A stretch of DNA of 64,000 bases from Pseudomonas graminis (GTDB lineage: Bacteria > Pseudomonadota > Gammaproteobacteria > Pseudomonadales > Pseudomonadaceae). This document shows positions 16,432 to 26,280 of this stretch, piece after piece. Location: positions 400,704-464,703 of the forward strand of contig NZ_MDEN01000068.1 of the NCBI RefSeq assembly GCF_001705435.1, in the 5' to 3' direction. The translations under genes were made by a program, and so were the position numbers. Below the pieces are notes generated by a model. The model did no database searches, was not told the origin of the DNA, and saw nothing but the letters and a program-made list of their open reading frames with translations. Position 1 is the stretch's first letter. Each line of letters opens with the position of its first letter.

Positions 16432-18640
16432 GAATACTCGTCCCGATTTTCACAGCAATACGTTCCCCGAGTCGCAACGTGACATTCTCGGCATGATCGC
16501 AAGCGACCAGCATCTGGACGAAATACTTTCCGCTATTTGCCAGATGCAAAACGCCCTGAGCCCCGATACGTTCTGTTCCATTCTCCTCACTGACGCCGAG
16601 GGTAAGCACTTGCTCAGCGGCGCAGCGCCCGGCCTGCCGGCCAAATACAGTGAGGCGATTCATGGAATGGCGATCGGTCCAATGGAAGGCACCTGCGGCA
16701 CGGCAGCTTTCCGGCGCGAAATGGTGGTCACTGAAGACATCGCTCAAGATCCGAATTGGGAGCGTTTCCGCAGCCTGGCGCTTGGGCATAACTTGCATTC
16801 GTGCTGGTCGGTTCCTTTGCTCTCCCATGAAGGCAGCGTTTTGGGCACATTTGCCCTGTATCAGAATCGCACCCATACGCCAGACGAAGTACAGATTCAA
16901 CAACTTGCGTGCGCGGCCCAACTGGCAGTCATCGCAATCCGCCATGAGCGTGACGGTCAGCGTCTGGAGGAGAGCGAGCAACGCTTTCGTTCACTGTTCA
17001 CCTATAACCCCAACCCGGTGTTCGCGCTCGATCTGCTCGGCAACATCCAGAGTGTGAATCCCGCAGGCCTGAAGCTTAAGCCGCAGACTGCAACCCAGTT
17101 CATTGGCCATCACTTTTCCCGTCTGGTGCCTGAGGAAGACCTGATGCGGGTCAGTCGGCATTTTTCCGCAGCGCGCGCCGGAGCCCCTCAACGCTTCGAG
17201 GCACGGCTTCGAGACGAGAATGAAAAACTGTTGACCATGGACATTTCGAACCTGCCCATCATGGTCAACGGCGAGATCGTTGGTGTGTTTGGCATTGCCC
17301 GTGACATCAGCGATCAGAAGCATTTCGAGCGCCAGTTGAGTTTCAACGCCAGCCATGACCAACTGACCGGCTTGCTTAACCGTGTGTCGCTTGAAGACCA
17401 GCTTATTCTGGATTGTCACCTCAGTCGTCGGCGTAAGCGGCTGTTGGCGGTGATGTGCATAGATTTGGATGGTTTCAAATCCATCAATGATTCGATCGGC
17501 CACTACTTTGGCGATCAGGTGCTGGTCGAGGTAGCGCGACGCATGGCCGAGCAGGTTAGGCCCGGGGACACGATCGTGCGCATGGGCGGTGACGAATTCA
17601 TCGTTCTGTTGCCGGACCTGCTGCGTGATGAAGACGTCGTGCCGGTGGCCGAGCGATTGATGGCCAGCATTGCCAGACCCTACTGCATCCAGGGCATCGA
17701 CCTGCACGTAAGCGCAAGTGTCGGCATCACTCTGAGCGATGGTCACCTTGAGCAGCCGATGCAGTTGATCCAGCAGGCTGACATGGCTATGTACAAAGCC
17801 AAACAACAAGGGCGTAACAACTTTCAGTGGTACACCAGCGACCTGAATCAGCGAGTTTGCGAGCACGCCACGCTGCGCAATGACCTGCAAAAGGCTATCG
17901 AGACTCAGTCGTTACAGCTGCATTATCAACCGCAGATCGACGCACGCACCGGGCGTGTGGTCGGGATCGAAGCGTTGCTGCGCTGGGAGCATCCGGAAAA
18001 GGGATTTATCCCCCCAGCGGTGTTTGTACCGGTGGCCGAGGACAGCGGTCAGATCATCGCGCTTAGCCTTTGGGTGCTCGATACGGCCTGCGCTCAGTTG
18101 CGCCTGCTGGACGAGCAGGGCATCACGGGCATCTCGATGGCCGTCAATATCTCACCGATGCATTTTCAGCGTGGCCATTTCGTGCAGTATGTCCAGGCCA
18201 CGCTGGACAAACATGGTCTGCGAGGTGAACAACTGGAGCTGGAGATCACCGAGTCGCTGCTGTTGCACAACGCTGAACAGGCGATCGAGACGTTGCACCG
18301 GCTCAAGGCATTGGGGGTGCGGATTGCACTCGATGACTTCGGCACCGGTTTTTCCAGCCTCAGCTACCTCAAGCGTTTGCCGATCGACAAAATCAAGATC
18401 GACCGTTCGTTCATCCGGGAAATCGCTACCGATCATCACGATGCAGCGATCACCCAGGGCATTATTTCCATGGCCCACCACCTCAGCCTCATTGTGGTCG
18501 CCGAAGGCGTTGAAACGGCGTCCCAAATGGAATTCCTGAAAGGCAGTCGCTGCGATATTTTTCAGGGTTATCACTTCGCCAGACCGATGCCGTTTGCCGC
18601 CCTCGAAGCGTTCCTGAGCCATCCAGAGTTTCATCGCTGA
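16430..18640 (+). CDS. GAF-PAS-GGDEF-EAL cyclic-di-GMP turnover protein
   Basis: A 736-residue cytosolic signalling protein. A GAF domain (about 20-170, with the CSILLTDAEGKHLLSGAAPG core) precedes a PAS domain (about 180-300). The diguanylate cyclase domain has an intact GGDEF at 386-390 with an RPGD inhibitory I-site just upstream. The phosphodiesterase domain has EAL at 514-516 and DDFGTG at about 635. All catalytic motifs are present, so either or both activities are possible. The start has AGGA eight bases upstream. No membrane segment; the GAF and PAS domains would sense an intracellular signal. Confidence 0.93.
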   Translation: MNTRPDFHSNTFPESQRDILGMIASDQHLDEILSAICQMQNALSPDTFCSILLTDAEGKHLLSGAAPGLPAKYSEAIHGMAIGPMEGTCGTAAFRREMVVTEDIAQDPNWERFRSLALGHNLHSCWSVPLLSHEGSVLGTFALYQNRTHTPDEVQIQQLACAAQLAVIAIRHERDGQRLEESEQRFRSLFTYNPNPVFALDLLGNIQSVNPAGLKLKPQTATQFIGHHFSRLVPEEDLMRVSRHFSAARAGAPQRFEARLRDENEKLLTMDISNLPIMVNGEIVGVFGIARDISDQKHFERQLSFNASHDQLTGLLNRVSLEDQLILDCHLSRRRKRLLAVMCIDLDGFKSINDSIGHYFGDQVLVEVARRMAEQVRPGDTIVRMGGDEFIVLLPDLLRDEDVVPVAERLMASIARPYCIQGIDLHVSASVGITLSDGHLEQPMQLIQQADMAMYKAKQQGRNNFQWYTSDLNQRVCEHATLRNDLQKAIETQSLQLHYQPQIDARTGRVVGIEALLRWEHPEKGFIPPAVFVPVAEDSGQIIALSLWVLDTACAQLRLLDEQGITGISMAVNISPMHFQRGHFVQYVQATLDKHGLRGEQLELEITESLLLHNAEQAIETLHRLKALGVRIALDDFGTGFSSLSYLKRLPIDKIKIDRSFIREIATDHHDAAITQGIISMAHHLSLIVVAEGVETASQMEFLKGSRCDIFQGYHFARPMPFAALEAFLSHPEFHR

Positions 18641-18905
18641 CCGGCCGTTCGGTTGGTCAGCGTCTTGAACATCGGATGCTGAGGGAAAGGGCGCCGCTGT
18701 CGAGTAAATGGGCTGGGTGCAGCTAATGACGGGTGCGAGGCAGTCCGGCGTCTGCTTCTGGCCGTTTGCTCTGCCGGCGGAATGACTCGACGCTATCTCC
18801 CATCCCCACGACGCTGGAGCTTGCTGCCAAGTCGGCAAATATCCCGTTGGGCTTACTGGAAAGCATGGCGCATGATGACCTGGTCATAACAAGAGGACAC
18901 ACGTC

Positions 18906-19208
18906 ATGGTCAACGTAGCGTTGTTCGTTCGTCTCGAAGCAAAACCCGGGAAAGAGAAAGAGGTTGAGAGCTTTTTAGTGAGTGGTCTTGCAATCGTGGC
19001 GGAGGAGCCAGCCACCACGGCCTGGTTCGCCATCCGCTTGGGACCTTCCACCTTTGGCATCTTTGACGCCTTCCCGGATGAAGCAGGCCGACAGGCTCAT
19101 CTTTCGGGCAAGGTCGCCGCCGCGCTTATGGCAAAGGCTGCCGATCTGTTTGCCGAACCGCCGTCAATCGAGAAGGTTGACGTCCTTGCGGCAAAGCTGC
19201 CCGGCTAG
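18906..19208 (+). CDS. Antibiotic-biosynthesis-monooxygenase (ABM) family protein
   Basis: A 100-residue ferredoxin-like dimeric alpha-beta protein: VNVALFVRLEAKPGKEKEVE begins the first strand and helix, and TFGIFDAFPDEAGRQAHLSG is the central ABM block. Members are cofactor-free monooxygenases or act on quinones, but for most the substrate is unknown. The ATG is 9 bases after GAGG. A single-gene unit between the cyclic-di-GMP protein and the peroxiredoxin pair. Confidence 0.82.
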   Translation: MVNVALFVRLEAKPGKEKEVESFLVSGLAIVAEEPATTAWFAIRLGPSTFGIFDAFPDEAGRQAHLSGKVAAALMAKAADLFAEPPSIEKVDVLAAKLPG

Positions 19209-19573
19209 GCAAGCCCGACGAGGCATTCCAACCCGTCCCTGCCGCCGTTTGCCGCGTCAGGGACGCGGCTGAGTCTGGACGTTACCGCGGGTCTCTTTTC
19301 GCGGGGGAGGTGCCAACAGCGACTATAGTCATTGGTGCGTCAGATCAAATCAGCCGTTGTGCTGCCAACTTGGCCTCAACCCCGTTCCGCAAAAGCACGG
19401 CGGATCGCCTCGTGCTCGTTGATGCGGACCATAACCCTCGCAGCCGAAGACACTCAGGCTTGTATCGAGGCCTCTTCGCCACTCTGAATCCCTTGACGGT
19501 GGATGGAGTTATCCCGCCGGGCGAGTCGTATCCGGCTGAGCAGAACCCACCCCCATCTATCAGGGCTCAAGCA

Positions 19574-20119
19574 ATGAACACTTCAGCATTGGATGATGCA
19601 AAAGAAACGACCGACGGCCCGGTTCAAGGACCACTTCCAGCCGGCACTGTCGCCCCCGATTTCTCCCTGTACGCGACCCCCGATCAGCGGCTGTCCCTGC
19701 ACGAGCTAAAAGGAAGTCCCGTAATATTGGCGTTCTATCCCGCTGACTGGAGCTCGGTGTGTGGCGACCAACTGACCTTGTACAACCAGGTGCTCCCCAC
19801 ATTCAGAGAGTACGGCGCGACGCTGCTGGGTATTTCCGTGGACAGCGTCTGGTGTCATCAGGCCTTCGTCAAAGATCGTGGTTTTCACTTCAGCCTGCTT
19901 GCCGATTTCGAGCCCAAAGGAGCGGTGGCGCGACAGTATGGCGCGTACGAATCCCACCTTGGAGTTTGTAAGCGGGCGTTGTTCGTGATTGACAAGGAGG
20001 GGGTGGTCGTCTGGAGTTACGTTTCACCGATGGCAATCAATCCTGGAGCGGACGGCATTCTGGATGCGCTGGATGCTCTGGCGGATTCCCCACACAGCAC
20101 GCCCTCCAAAAGCCAGTAG
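19574..20119 (+). CDS. AhpC/TSA-family peroxiredoxin
   Basis: A 181-residue peroxiredoxin. The peroxidatic Cys is in FYPADWSSVCGDQL (Ser in place of the common Thr) and a second Cys lies in ESHLGVCKRALF, a probable resolving residue. GTVAPDFSLYATPDQRLSLH is the N-terminal block. It reduces H2O2 or organic peroxides, with a thioredoxin-like donor. The DsbA-like gene begins 8 bp after its stop and may be its partner. The ATG at 19574 has AGGG upstream; a longer frame to 19310 looks non-coding. Confidence 0.87.
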   Translation: MNTSALDDAKETTDGPVQGPLPAGTVAPDFSLYATPDQRLSLHELKGSPVILAFYPADWSSVCGDQLTLYNQVLPTFREYGATLLGISVDSVWCHQAFVKDRGFHFSLLADFEPKGAVARQYGAYESHLGVCKRALFVIDKEGVVVWSYVSPMAINPGADGILDALDALADSPHSTPSKSQ

Positions 20120-20127
20120 GTGATCAC

Positions 20128-20667
20128 ATGGCCACTCTCAAAGTCCCGGTAACTGCAAACGACCATCGCCAGGGAAGGGCGCATGCCAAGGTCACACTGG
20201 TGGAATATGGCGACTACGAATGCCCCTATTGCGGTTTGGCGTACTGGGTCGTCAAGAAGCTGCAGCAGCATTTTGGCGAGGATCTGTTGCTTGTTTTCCG
20301 CAACTTTCCACTAACCACTGCTCACCCGCATGCGCTGGGTGCAGCTGTCACCGCTGAATATGCCGGGAGTCGAGGATTCTTCTGGGAGGCCCACGACGAG
20401 TTGTATGAAAATCAGGATCGATTGGGCGTGCCGCTGTATGGCGCCATCGCACTGAGACACGGCCTTTCCAGCGATGAACTCGTTGTTGCCATGCAAACCG
20501 ATATCTATCTGCCCAAAATACAATCCGATTTCAATGGCGGCGTACGTAGCGGGGTAAACGGCACGCCTGCGTTCTACATCGACGGGCTTCGCTATGACGG
20601 GCCTCCCGAGGTCACCGAGATGAGTCAGGCGATTGAGCTTTCCTCGATGCGTGGACTCAATCGCTAG
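20128..20667 (+). CDS. DsbA-family thioredoxin-fold protein
   Basis: A 179-residue thioredoxin-fold protein with a CPYC redox motif (YGDYECPYCG) and the cis-Pro loop GVNGTPAFYIDG. There is no signal peptide, so it is cytosolic, like the DsbA-type FrnE/2-hydroxychromene-type proteins. The 8-bp spacing from the peroxiredoxin gene and shared direction indicate an operon; it could supply electrons to the peroxiredoxin or repair disulfides during stress. Confidence 0.85.
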   Translation: MATLKVPVTANDHRQGRAHAKVTLVEYGDYECPYCGLAYWVVKKLQQHFGEDLLLVFRNFPLTTAHPHALGAAVTAEYAGSRGFFWEAHDELYENQDRLGVPLYGAIALRHGLSSDELVVAMQTDIYLPKIQSDFNGGVRSGVNGTPAFYIDGLRYDGPPEVTEMSQAIELSSMRGLNR

Positions 20668-20948
20668 CTAGCGCCTGGGTTGATAGCTAACGATAGGCTT
20701 TTTATTTACACGAAATGTCTGGTCGTCGTTCGTCGGTAATCAAGTAGCCGTGGCGCGCTTTCATGAGATCGCGACTATGTTGATCGGGTGGCATCGTTTC
20801 CCAAGGCTGCCATTCCCTCCCACGTCATCGTCTTGCCGACCAAGCTCAGCGTATTGCTGGTCTCATGCCCCTGTTTCCTGAGCATCGTTGAGGGCACGTA
20901 GATCCATCTGTATGAGTCCGTGTTATCCATTTTTGGAGACAACTCATC

Positions 20949-23705
20949 ATGGCTACTCTCTGTGAAATATGTAACGCCAGACCCGCTGTCGCGCGAGTGA
21001 CCGTGTCGCAAAATGGTCAGGCCAGAACCATGTCAATTTGCGACCACGATTACCGTCAACTTTTACGCCATCAAAGCATGTTGAACCCCTTCGACTCTTT
21101 GCTGGGCGGTGGAGTGTCCCGCTTTTTCGACAGCATTGGCGGAGCGGCGGAACAGGGGGGTGATGACTTAAGGCTCTCTGCGCATGTGCCTCGCGAATCT
21201 GTCGATGCAACTGATGCATTCAGCTCCCAGACGCTGGAAATCCTGCAACGCGCTGGAGATAAAGCCCATGAGTTCAACCGCAGCGAGCTCGATACTGAGC
21301 ATCTGTTGTATGTGCTTGCCGATACCGACGTAGGCACAGCGTTGCTCAAAGAATTGAAGCTTTCTGCGGACGACATCAAAGGCTACATCGATCAACACGC
21401 TCAAAGGGGCGCAGCGCAGGCGCAGGCTCCGGTGGATCAGATGAGCATCTCGCCTCGACTGAAGAAAGTGTTCAATTTTGCGTTCCAGGCATCTCGTGAT
21501 TTAGGGCACTCGTATGTTGGCCCCGAGCATCTGTTGATCGGGCTTTCCTCGGTGCCCGAAAGCATTGCCGGAACGCTGCTGAAAAAATACGGCGTGACCC
21601 CTGAAGCTTTGCGGCAGAAGGTGGTCAAAGTGGTGGGTAAGGGGGCTGAGGACGGGAGAGTCGAGACCCCCACGGGAACACCGACACTCGACAAGTTCGG
21701 TCGCGACCTGACGTCATTGGCTCGTGAGGGCAAGCTGGATCCCGTATTGGGCCGCGCGGTGGAAATCGAAAACACCATCGAGGTGCTGGCCCGCCGGAGG
21801 AAGAACAATCCGGTCCTGATCGGCGAACCCGGCGTTGGCAAGACCGCCATCGTTGAGGGGCTTGCACAGCGCATAGTAAAGGGCGATGTCCCGGAAATTC
21901 TGCGTGGCAGACGGCTAGTTGAAGTCAATCTGAACTCAATGGTCGCGGGCTCCAAATACCGTGGTGAATTTGAGGAGCGCGCCAAGCAACTGCTCGATGA
22001 AGTGGCTGCAAAGAGCTCGGAGCTGATTCTGTTCATCGATGAGCTGCATACGATCGTTGGCGCGGGGCAGGGAGGTGAAGAGGGCGGCTTGGACATTGCC
22101 AACGTATTGAAACCCGCACTGGCACGCGGGGAGCTCAGTCTGATCGGTGCGACGACGCTCAATGAGTACCAAAAGCACATCGAAAAGGATGCGGCGCTCG
22201 AAAGACGTTTTCAGCCCGTCCTGATATCCGAGCCCACTGTAGAACAGACCATCATTATCCTGCGTGGGCTGCGCGATAAGCTTGAGGCGCACCATCAGGT
22301 GACGTTCGCCGACGAAGCATTCGTGGCAGCGGCGGAGCTGTCGGATCGTTACATTACCTCGCGCTTTCTGCCGGACAAGGCCATTGACCTGATCGACCAG
22401 GCTGCGGCCCGCGTGCGCATCAGCGCCTCGTCAAGGCCCGCTGGCATTCAGGAGCTGGAAGCAGAAATCACCCAGCTCAAACGCGAACAGGACTATTCAT
22501 CCTCGCGTAAACGCTTTGATGAATCCAAAGGCTTCCAAGAGCGCATCGGTCAAAAACAAGCCCAGTTGGGAGAGGAGACAGAAGCCTGGGAGCGCAAGAC
22601 GGGTTCCGAAACCCTCGAGGTGACCCTCGAGTCGATTGCCGAAGTACTCTCCCGTCTGACCGGTATTCCGGTAACCGAACTCACCCAGGAAGAGCGTCAG
22701 AAGCTGCTGAACATGGAAGACACTTTGCGTGATCGGCTGGTCGGGCAGGAAGACGCCGTGCTTGCGGTCAGCGATGCGGTTCGTTTGTCCCGCGCCGGCC
22801 TTGGACAGGCCAACAGACCTATTGCCACGTTTCTCTTTCTTGGTCCAACCGGCGTGGGCAAAACCGAGTTGGCCAAAGCGTTGGCAGAGACGGTGTTTGG
22901 CGACGATCAATCGATCATTCGCATCGATATGTCGGAGTACATGGAGCGTCATGCGGTTGCCCGGTTGATCGGTGCGCCACCCGGTTATGTGGGATACGAA
23001 GAAGGTGGTCAGTTGACAGAGCGTGTCCGCCGCAAGCCCTACAGTGTGATTCTGCTCGACGAGATCGAGAAGGCGCATCCCGATGTGAGCAACGTATTGC
23101 TGCAGGTGTTCGATGATGGTCGTCTCACGGACGGCAAGGGGCGTGTTGTCGACTTCAGCAATACGATCATCATCGCCACCAGCAATCTGGGCTCACCCGT
23201 TATCATGGAGAATCTTGAGCGCCCGGAAGATGAACGCCTTACGGATAAAGCGTTACGTGATGAATTAATGGGAGTCTTGAAAGGGCATTTTCGTCCCGAA
23301 TTCCTGAACCGTATTGATGACATCATCGTGTTCCATGCCCTTACCCGTGACAACATCAGATCGATTGTAGGCATTCAACTTGATCGGGTCATTCGAACCG
23401 CGGCTGCCCAGAACATCACGGTGAAAGTGGCTGACACCCTCATTGATCATCTGGCGGATGTTGGTTATCAGCCCGAGTTTGGCGCGCGCGAGTTGAAACG
23501 TCAGATTCGCCAGACCGTCGAAACGTGGCTTGCGAAGGAAATGCTCGCTGGCAAGCTACAGGCCGGCGACAGCGTTGAGCTGGGTTACGACAAAGCGCGT
23601 AACGAAGTGCTCTTCAATAAGCTGGATGCGCCAAGCGCCTCGGCAAACATGAGTCCGCCCGACCAGCCTGATGATCGCGTGTCTATCGCGGGGACAGGGA
23701 CTTAG
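20949..23705 (+). CDS. clpG: ClpG/ClpK-type AAA+ disaggregase
   Basis: A 918-residue HSP100 protein. An N-terminal zinc-finger-like segment (CEICNARP then CDHDYRQL) is characteristic of ClpK/ClpG, the stand-alone disaggregases that raise heat tolerance, and is absent from ClpB. Clp_N repeats span about 95-230. The two AAA+ modules have Walker A GEPGVGKT (about 292) and GPTGVGKT (about 632). A short middle region separates them. The C-terminus has no visible ClpP-binding tripeptide loop. It follows the peroxiredoxin/DsbA pair by 281 bp and probably belongs to the same protein-quality cluster. Confidence 0.85.
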   Translation: MATLCEICNARPAVARVTVSQNGQARTMSICDHDYRQLLRHQSMLNPFDSLLGGGVSRFFDSIGGAAEQGGDDLRLSAHVPRESVDATDAFSSQTLEILQRAGDKAHEFNRSELDTEHLLYVLADTDVGTALLKELKLSADDIKGYIDQHAQRGAAQAQAPVDQMSISPRLKKVFNFAFQASRDLGHSYVGPEHLLIGLSSVPESIAGTLLKKYGVTPEALRQKVVKVVGKGAEDGRVETPTGTPTLDKFGRDLTSLAREGKLDPVLGRAVEIENTIEVLARRRKNNPVLIGEPGVGKTAIVEGLAQRIVKGDVPEILRGRRLVEVNLNSMVAGSKYRGEFEERAKQLLDEVAAKSSELILFIDELHTIVGAGQGGEEGGLDIANVLKPALARGELSLIGATTLNEYQKHIEKDAALERRFQPVLISEPTVEQTIIILRGLRDKLEAHHQVTFADEAFVAAAELSDRYITSRFLPDKAIDLIDQAAARVRISASSRPAGIQELEAEITQLKREQDYSSSRKRFDESKGFQERIGQKQAQLGEETEAWERKTGSETLEVTLESIAEVLSRLTGIPVTELTQEERQKLLNMEDTLRDRLVGQEDAVLAVSDAVRLSRAGLGQANRPIATFLFLGPTGVGKTELAKALAETVFGDDQSIIRIDMSEYMERHAVARLIGAPPGYVGYEEGGQLTERVRRKPYSVILLDEIEKAHPDVSNVLLQVFDDGRLTDGKGRVVDFSNTIIIATSNLGSPVIMENLERPEDERLTDKALRDELMGVLKGHFRPEFLNRIDDIIVFHALTRDNIRSIVGIQLDRVIRTAAAQNITVKVADTLIDHLADVGYQPEFGARELKRQIRQTVETWLAKEMLAGKLQAGDSVELGYDKARNEVLFNKLDAPSASANMSPPDQPDDRVSIAGTGT

Positions 23706-24064
23706 CTCAACGTGCTCCCGTCATTGGGTAGCAGGACTGTTGATGACGTCGTGCAATCAAGCACGGGATCTTCGGATGCCTGGACGAACCCGGCAGACGA
23801 TGATGCGTGCTTGATGCAGGCTCAGGAGGTGCCTGGTCCTGAAGGTCCATTGATGGCACAGGGCGGCGAAATTGCGTTTGTGCCATTTGCCAGGCTCAAA
23901 CTCAAGGTCATCAGTACCGAAGTCAACGCCAACATGACGGCTATCGTAGTGCTCTCCATGGCGCTGGAACAGCGCCAGCCTGGCAGGCTTCGCCTTCGGG
24001 TGAAAGCAACTCATGGTCACCCAGCCGGAAATCACATTACTCGGGCGTGGCGGTGGTGGGTGTA
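23706..24064. other. 359-bp intergenic stretch
   Basis: Both strands have open frames (23712-24113 plus, 23757-24035 minus), but neither shows a start with Shine-Dalgarno or recognisable protein features. Nothing else is evident. Confidence 0.3.
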
Positions 24065-25048
24065 TCAGTCCGCTTCAGGACGCGGCTGTACTGCGAATTC
24101 CGGAACAATGTGAGTACCCAGCTCCTCAATGACTTCCTCAGCAGGGCGCTTTCCGTATTTGAGGTTCAGGATAACGTGGTCCACCCCTATCTCCTCAAGC
24201 GACTCCAGCAAAAATCGCAGATGGTAGCGTCCCAGTCTGAACCCTAAATGAATGCGTGTAGGCGGCGTGGATGGAGTCTCGTCGAGGTCGATATAAAGCG
24301 ACTGAGCGAAGGGCTTATAGACGGCGCCACATTGCTTCATGACCTCACGTCGCCAGTCTTCAACGATCAGCCGCTGCATGTTCGGTATGCGTGGATAGTT
24401 GATCCATCCGAGGCTTTCGCGCGCGATCCAGTCCAGCGACTGGCGACTGTTTCCAGTCACAAGCATTGGAATGGATTGGGTTGTGGGTTTGGGAATCAAG
24501 TCAGCGCCCTGCATCTCACCACTGCTCCAGCGGATGGGTTCGAAGCTGGTGCTGTGGGCGCGGCGGATCACCTCATAGTGCTCTCGAAAGATCTCTCCGC
24601 GCCTTTCGGGATCGACGCCGAAAGCTAAAAACTCCACCGGACGATCGCCGGAAGCCACCCCCAGAATCAAGCGACCTGCGCTCAGTTGATCGACGCTGGC
24701 AGATGCCTTGGCGGTATGCAGCGGATGGCGCAACGGTATGGCAATGGACGCAGTGCCAAGCGCAATCTCAGACGTATGCGCGGCCATGTAGCCCAGATAA
24801 ACCCAAGGGTCGAACAGTTGGCCAACATCGCCGAAACCGGGATCCCGAAGAGGCACATCACGAAACCAGAGTGCGCAGAAACCCAACGCCTCCGCTCGTT
24901 TGGCCAAAGCGACCTGGTTGAGCATGCTGGGCATGTCCCCATCGAAAGCCTCCAAAGGGAAAAACAATCCAAGGCTCAAATGACCTTGAGTGAAGGTCCG
25001 GCTGAACCCTCGATGCTGCTGATAAGTAATGGTGCTCGGCCGATACAT
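24065..25048 (-). CDS. Luciferase-like (LLM class) flavin oxidoreductase
   Basis: A 327-residue bacterial-luciferase-fold protein: HLSLGLFFPLEAF at strand 1, ALWFRDVPLRDP, the SASVDQLSAGRLILGVASGD block that binds FMN phosphate, and the VTGNSRQSLDWIA helix. It matches the subgroup of small stand-alone luciferase-type oxidoreductases of unknown substrate. The ATG at 25048 has an excellent GAGGA eight bases upstream; an in-frame alternative five codons upstream is less likely. No operon partner. Confidence 0.85.
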   Translation of the reverse strand: MYRPSTITYQQHRGFSRTFTQGHLSLGLFFPLEAFDGDMPSMLNQVALAKRAEALGFCALWFRDVPLRDPGFGDVGQLFDPWVYLGYMAAHTSEIALGTASIAIPLRHPLHTAKASASVDQLSAGRLILGVASGDRPVEFLAFGVDPERRGEIFREHYEVIRRAHSTSFEPIRWSSGEMQGADLIPKPTTQSIPMLVTGNSRQSLDWIARESLGWINYPRIPNMQRLIVEDWRREVMKQCGAVYKPFAQSLYIDLDETPSTPPTRIHLGFRLGRYHLRFLLESLEEIGVDHVILNLKYGKRPAEEVIEELGTHIVPEFAVQPRPEAD

Positions 25049-25301
25049 ACTGATTTTCCTCAATGGAGAACGTGAACAGCGGTCTCATTTCCAAAGGTGC
25101 TGCGGCATCGGTCGCTTGAGAACGACAGGTGGGGGAGTGCGTAAAACGTTTACCCGTTGTGCGATAAATGTTGGTCGGGCGGGACGTATAAAGGGGCCAG
25201 TGGCTGGCGATACACGCGGGCAGGTCCAGATCGCGGCGAACGGACAGTCAGAAGGGATCTGATTGCCCCAGCCTTTGCCTCAACTGAGTAAAGGCGTGGG
25301 G

Positions 25302-25562
25302 TCATCCAACAAGCGTAGGCGGGTTTGCAATGAATCGCCATGCTGGTTGTGACGATGATTGATACGCGTCGATGAGCCAGCCGCGATCGCTGGCGGCAAT
25401 ACTGGGCAGGGGATTGAGCGGGTTGAACAGATCACGCTCGCAATCATCGAGCGCAACGATAAGATCTCCATTGTCAGTGACTAGAACCCAGACCAGCTCA
25501 CGTCAACAGCTGGGTTCACTGTTGCCGAGGAGGTCGGGCAGACTCCGATGCGGGTAGCGCAT
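25302..25562 (-). pseudogene. Small gene with in-frame TGA at codon 20
   Basis: From the ATG at 25562 the minus strand reads MRYPHRSLPDLLGNSEPSC, then TGA (25503-25505), then continues RELVWVLVTDNGDLIVALDD, through DRGWLIDAYQ and WRFIANPPTLVG to a stop at 25302. The downstream half is strongly protein-like and has no start codon of its own. Read as one unit it would be 86 residues. A nonsense mutation is simplest. I do not recognise the family. Confidence 0.4.
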
Positions 25563-25692
25563 CGAGAGCACTGGGAATGATTCGGCCGTACCCCCGAAAC
25601 TCTGCTTCACTCAACTATCTGGCGCGCTGGATCAGCGGCTACAGGCGAGCCATGCCGACGGCTGAAACCACACGTGCTGGAGCAAAAACCTA

Positions 25693-26184
25693 ATGAAGAA
25701 TCCGGACCCCTCAGCGCCACTGCCTCCGAGATCGACGTTGAAAAGCCTTCGTGTCCAGTGGTCACTGATGAACGCCTATGAGCGATTCGAGCAGATCATC
25801 GTGCTGGCGCTTGGCGTGATGATCTCGTGCGTCATCGTCATTGCTTTGATCCAGCTCTATAGACGAGTGCTGCCGCTGGTGGTAGGCGGCGCGATTGATC
25901 CCTTGGATCACGGCGATTTCCAGTTACTGTTCGGTTCGATCTTCACTGTATTGATCGCCTTGGAGTTCAAGCACTCCATCATTCGTCCGGCGTTCAGGCA
26001 CGGTAGCATCGTGCAACTGCGAACAGTGATTCTTATCTCGCTCCTGGCCCTGAGTCGCAAATTCGTGATTCTTGATTCCGCTTCAACGCCCGCCGCCACT
26101 ATCGCTGCATTGGGGTTTGCAACGCTGGTCTTGGGGATCATCTATTGGTTGTTCACAAAACGGGGCAGATGGCTGGAGGAATAG
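25693..26184 (+). CDS. PsiE-family membrane protein
   Basis: A 163-residue protein with four hydrophobic helices (about 37-57, 70-95, 110-128, 137-155). The YERFEQIIVLALGVMI and FTVLIALEFKHSII blocks are PsiE-family signatures. PsiE is phosphate-starvation-inducible in E. coli, but its molecular function is unknown. GGAG lies ten bases before the ATG. No linked phosphate gene is visible. Confidence 0.85.
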   Translation: MKNPDPSAPLPPRSTLKSLRVQWSLMNAYERFEQIIVLALGVMISCVIVIALIQLYRRVLPLVVGGAIDPLDHGDFQLLFGSIFTVLIALEFKHSIIRPAFRHGSIVQLRTVILISLLALSRKFVILDSASTPAATIAALGFATLVLGIIYWLFTKRGRWLEE

Positions 26185-26280
26185 ACGGCCCAGCCCTATT
26201 TCGTTGGGGATTACAACCATTCCCCGCCAAAAGACGCCGTCGGGGTTTGACGAGTTCGAATCGCTTAGACGTGGTTGCAA

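Noticed and set aside
23712..24113. 133-codon frame directly after the disaggregase gene
   Set aside because: It starts at a poor site and overlaps the convergent monooxygenase gene; its translation shows no domain.
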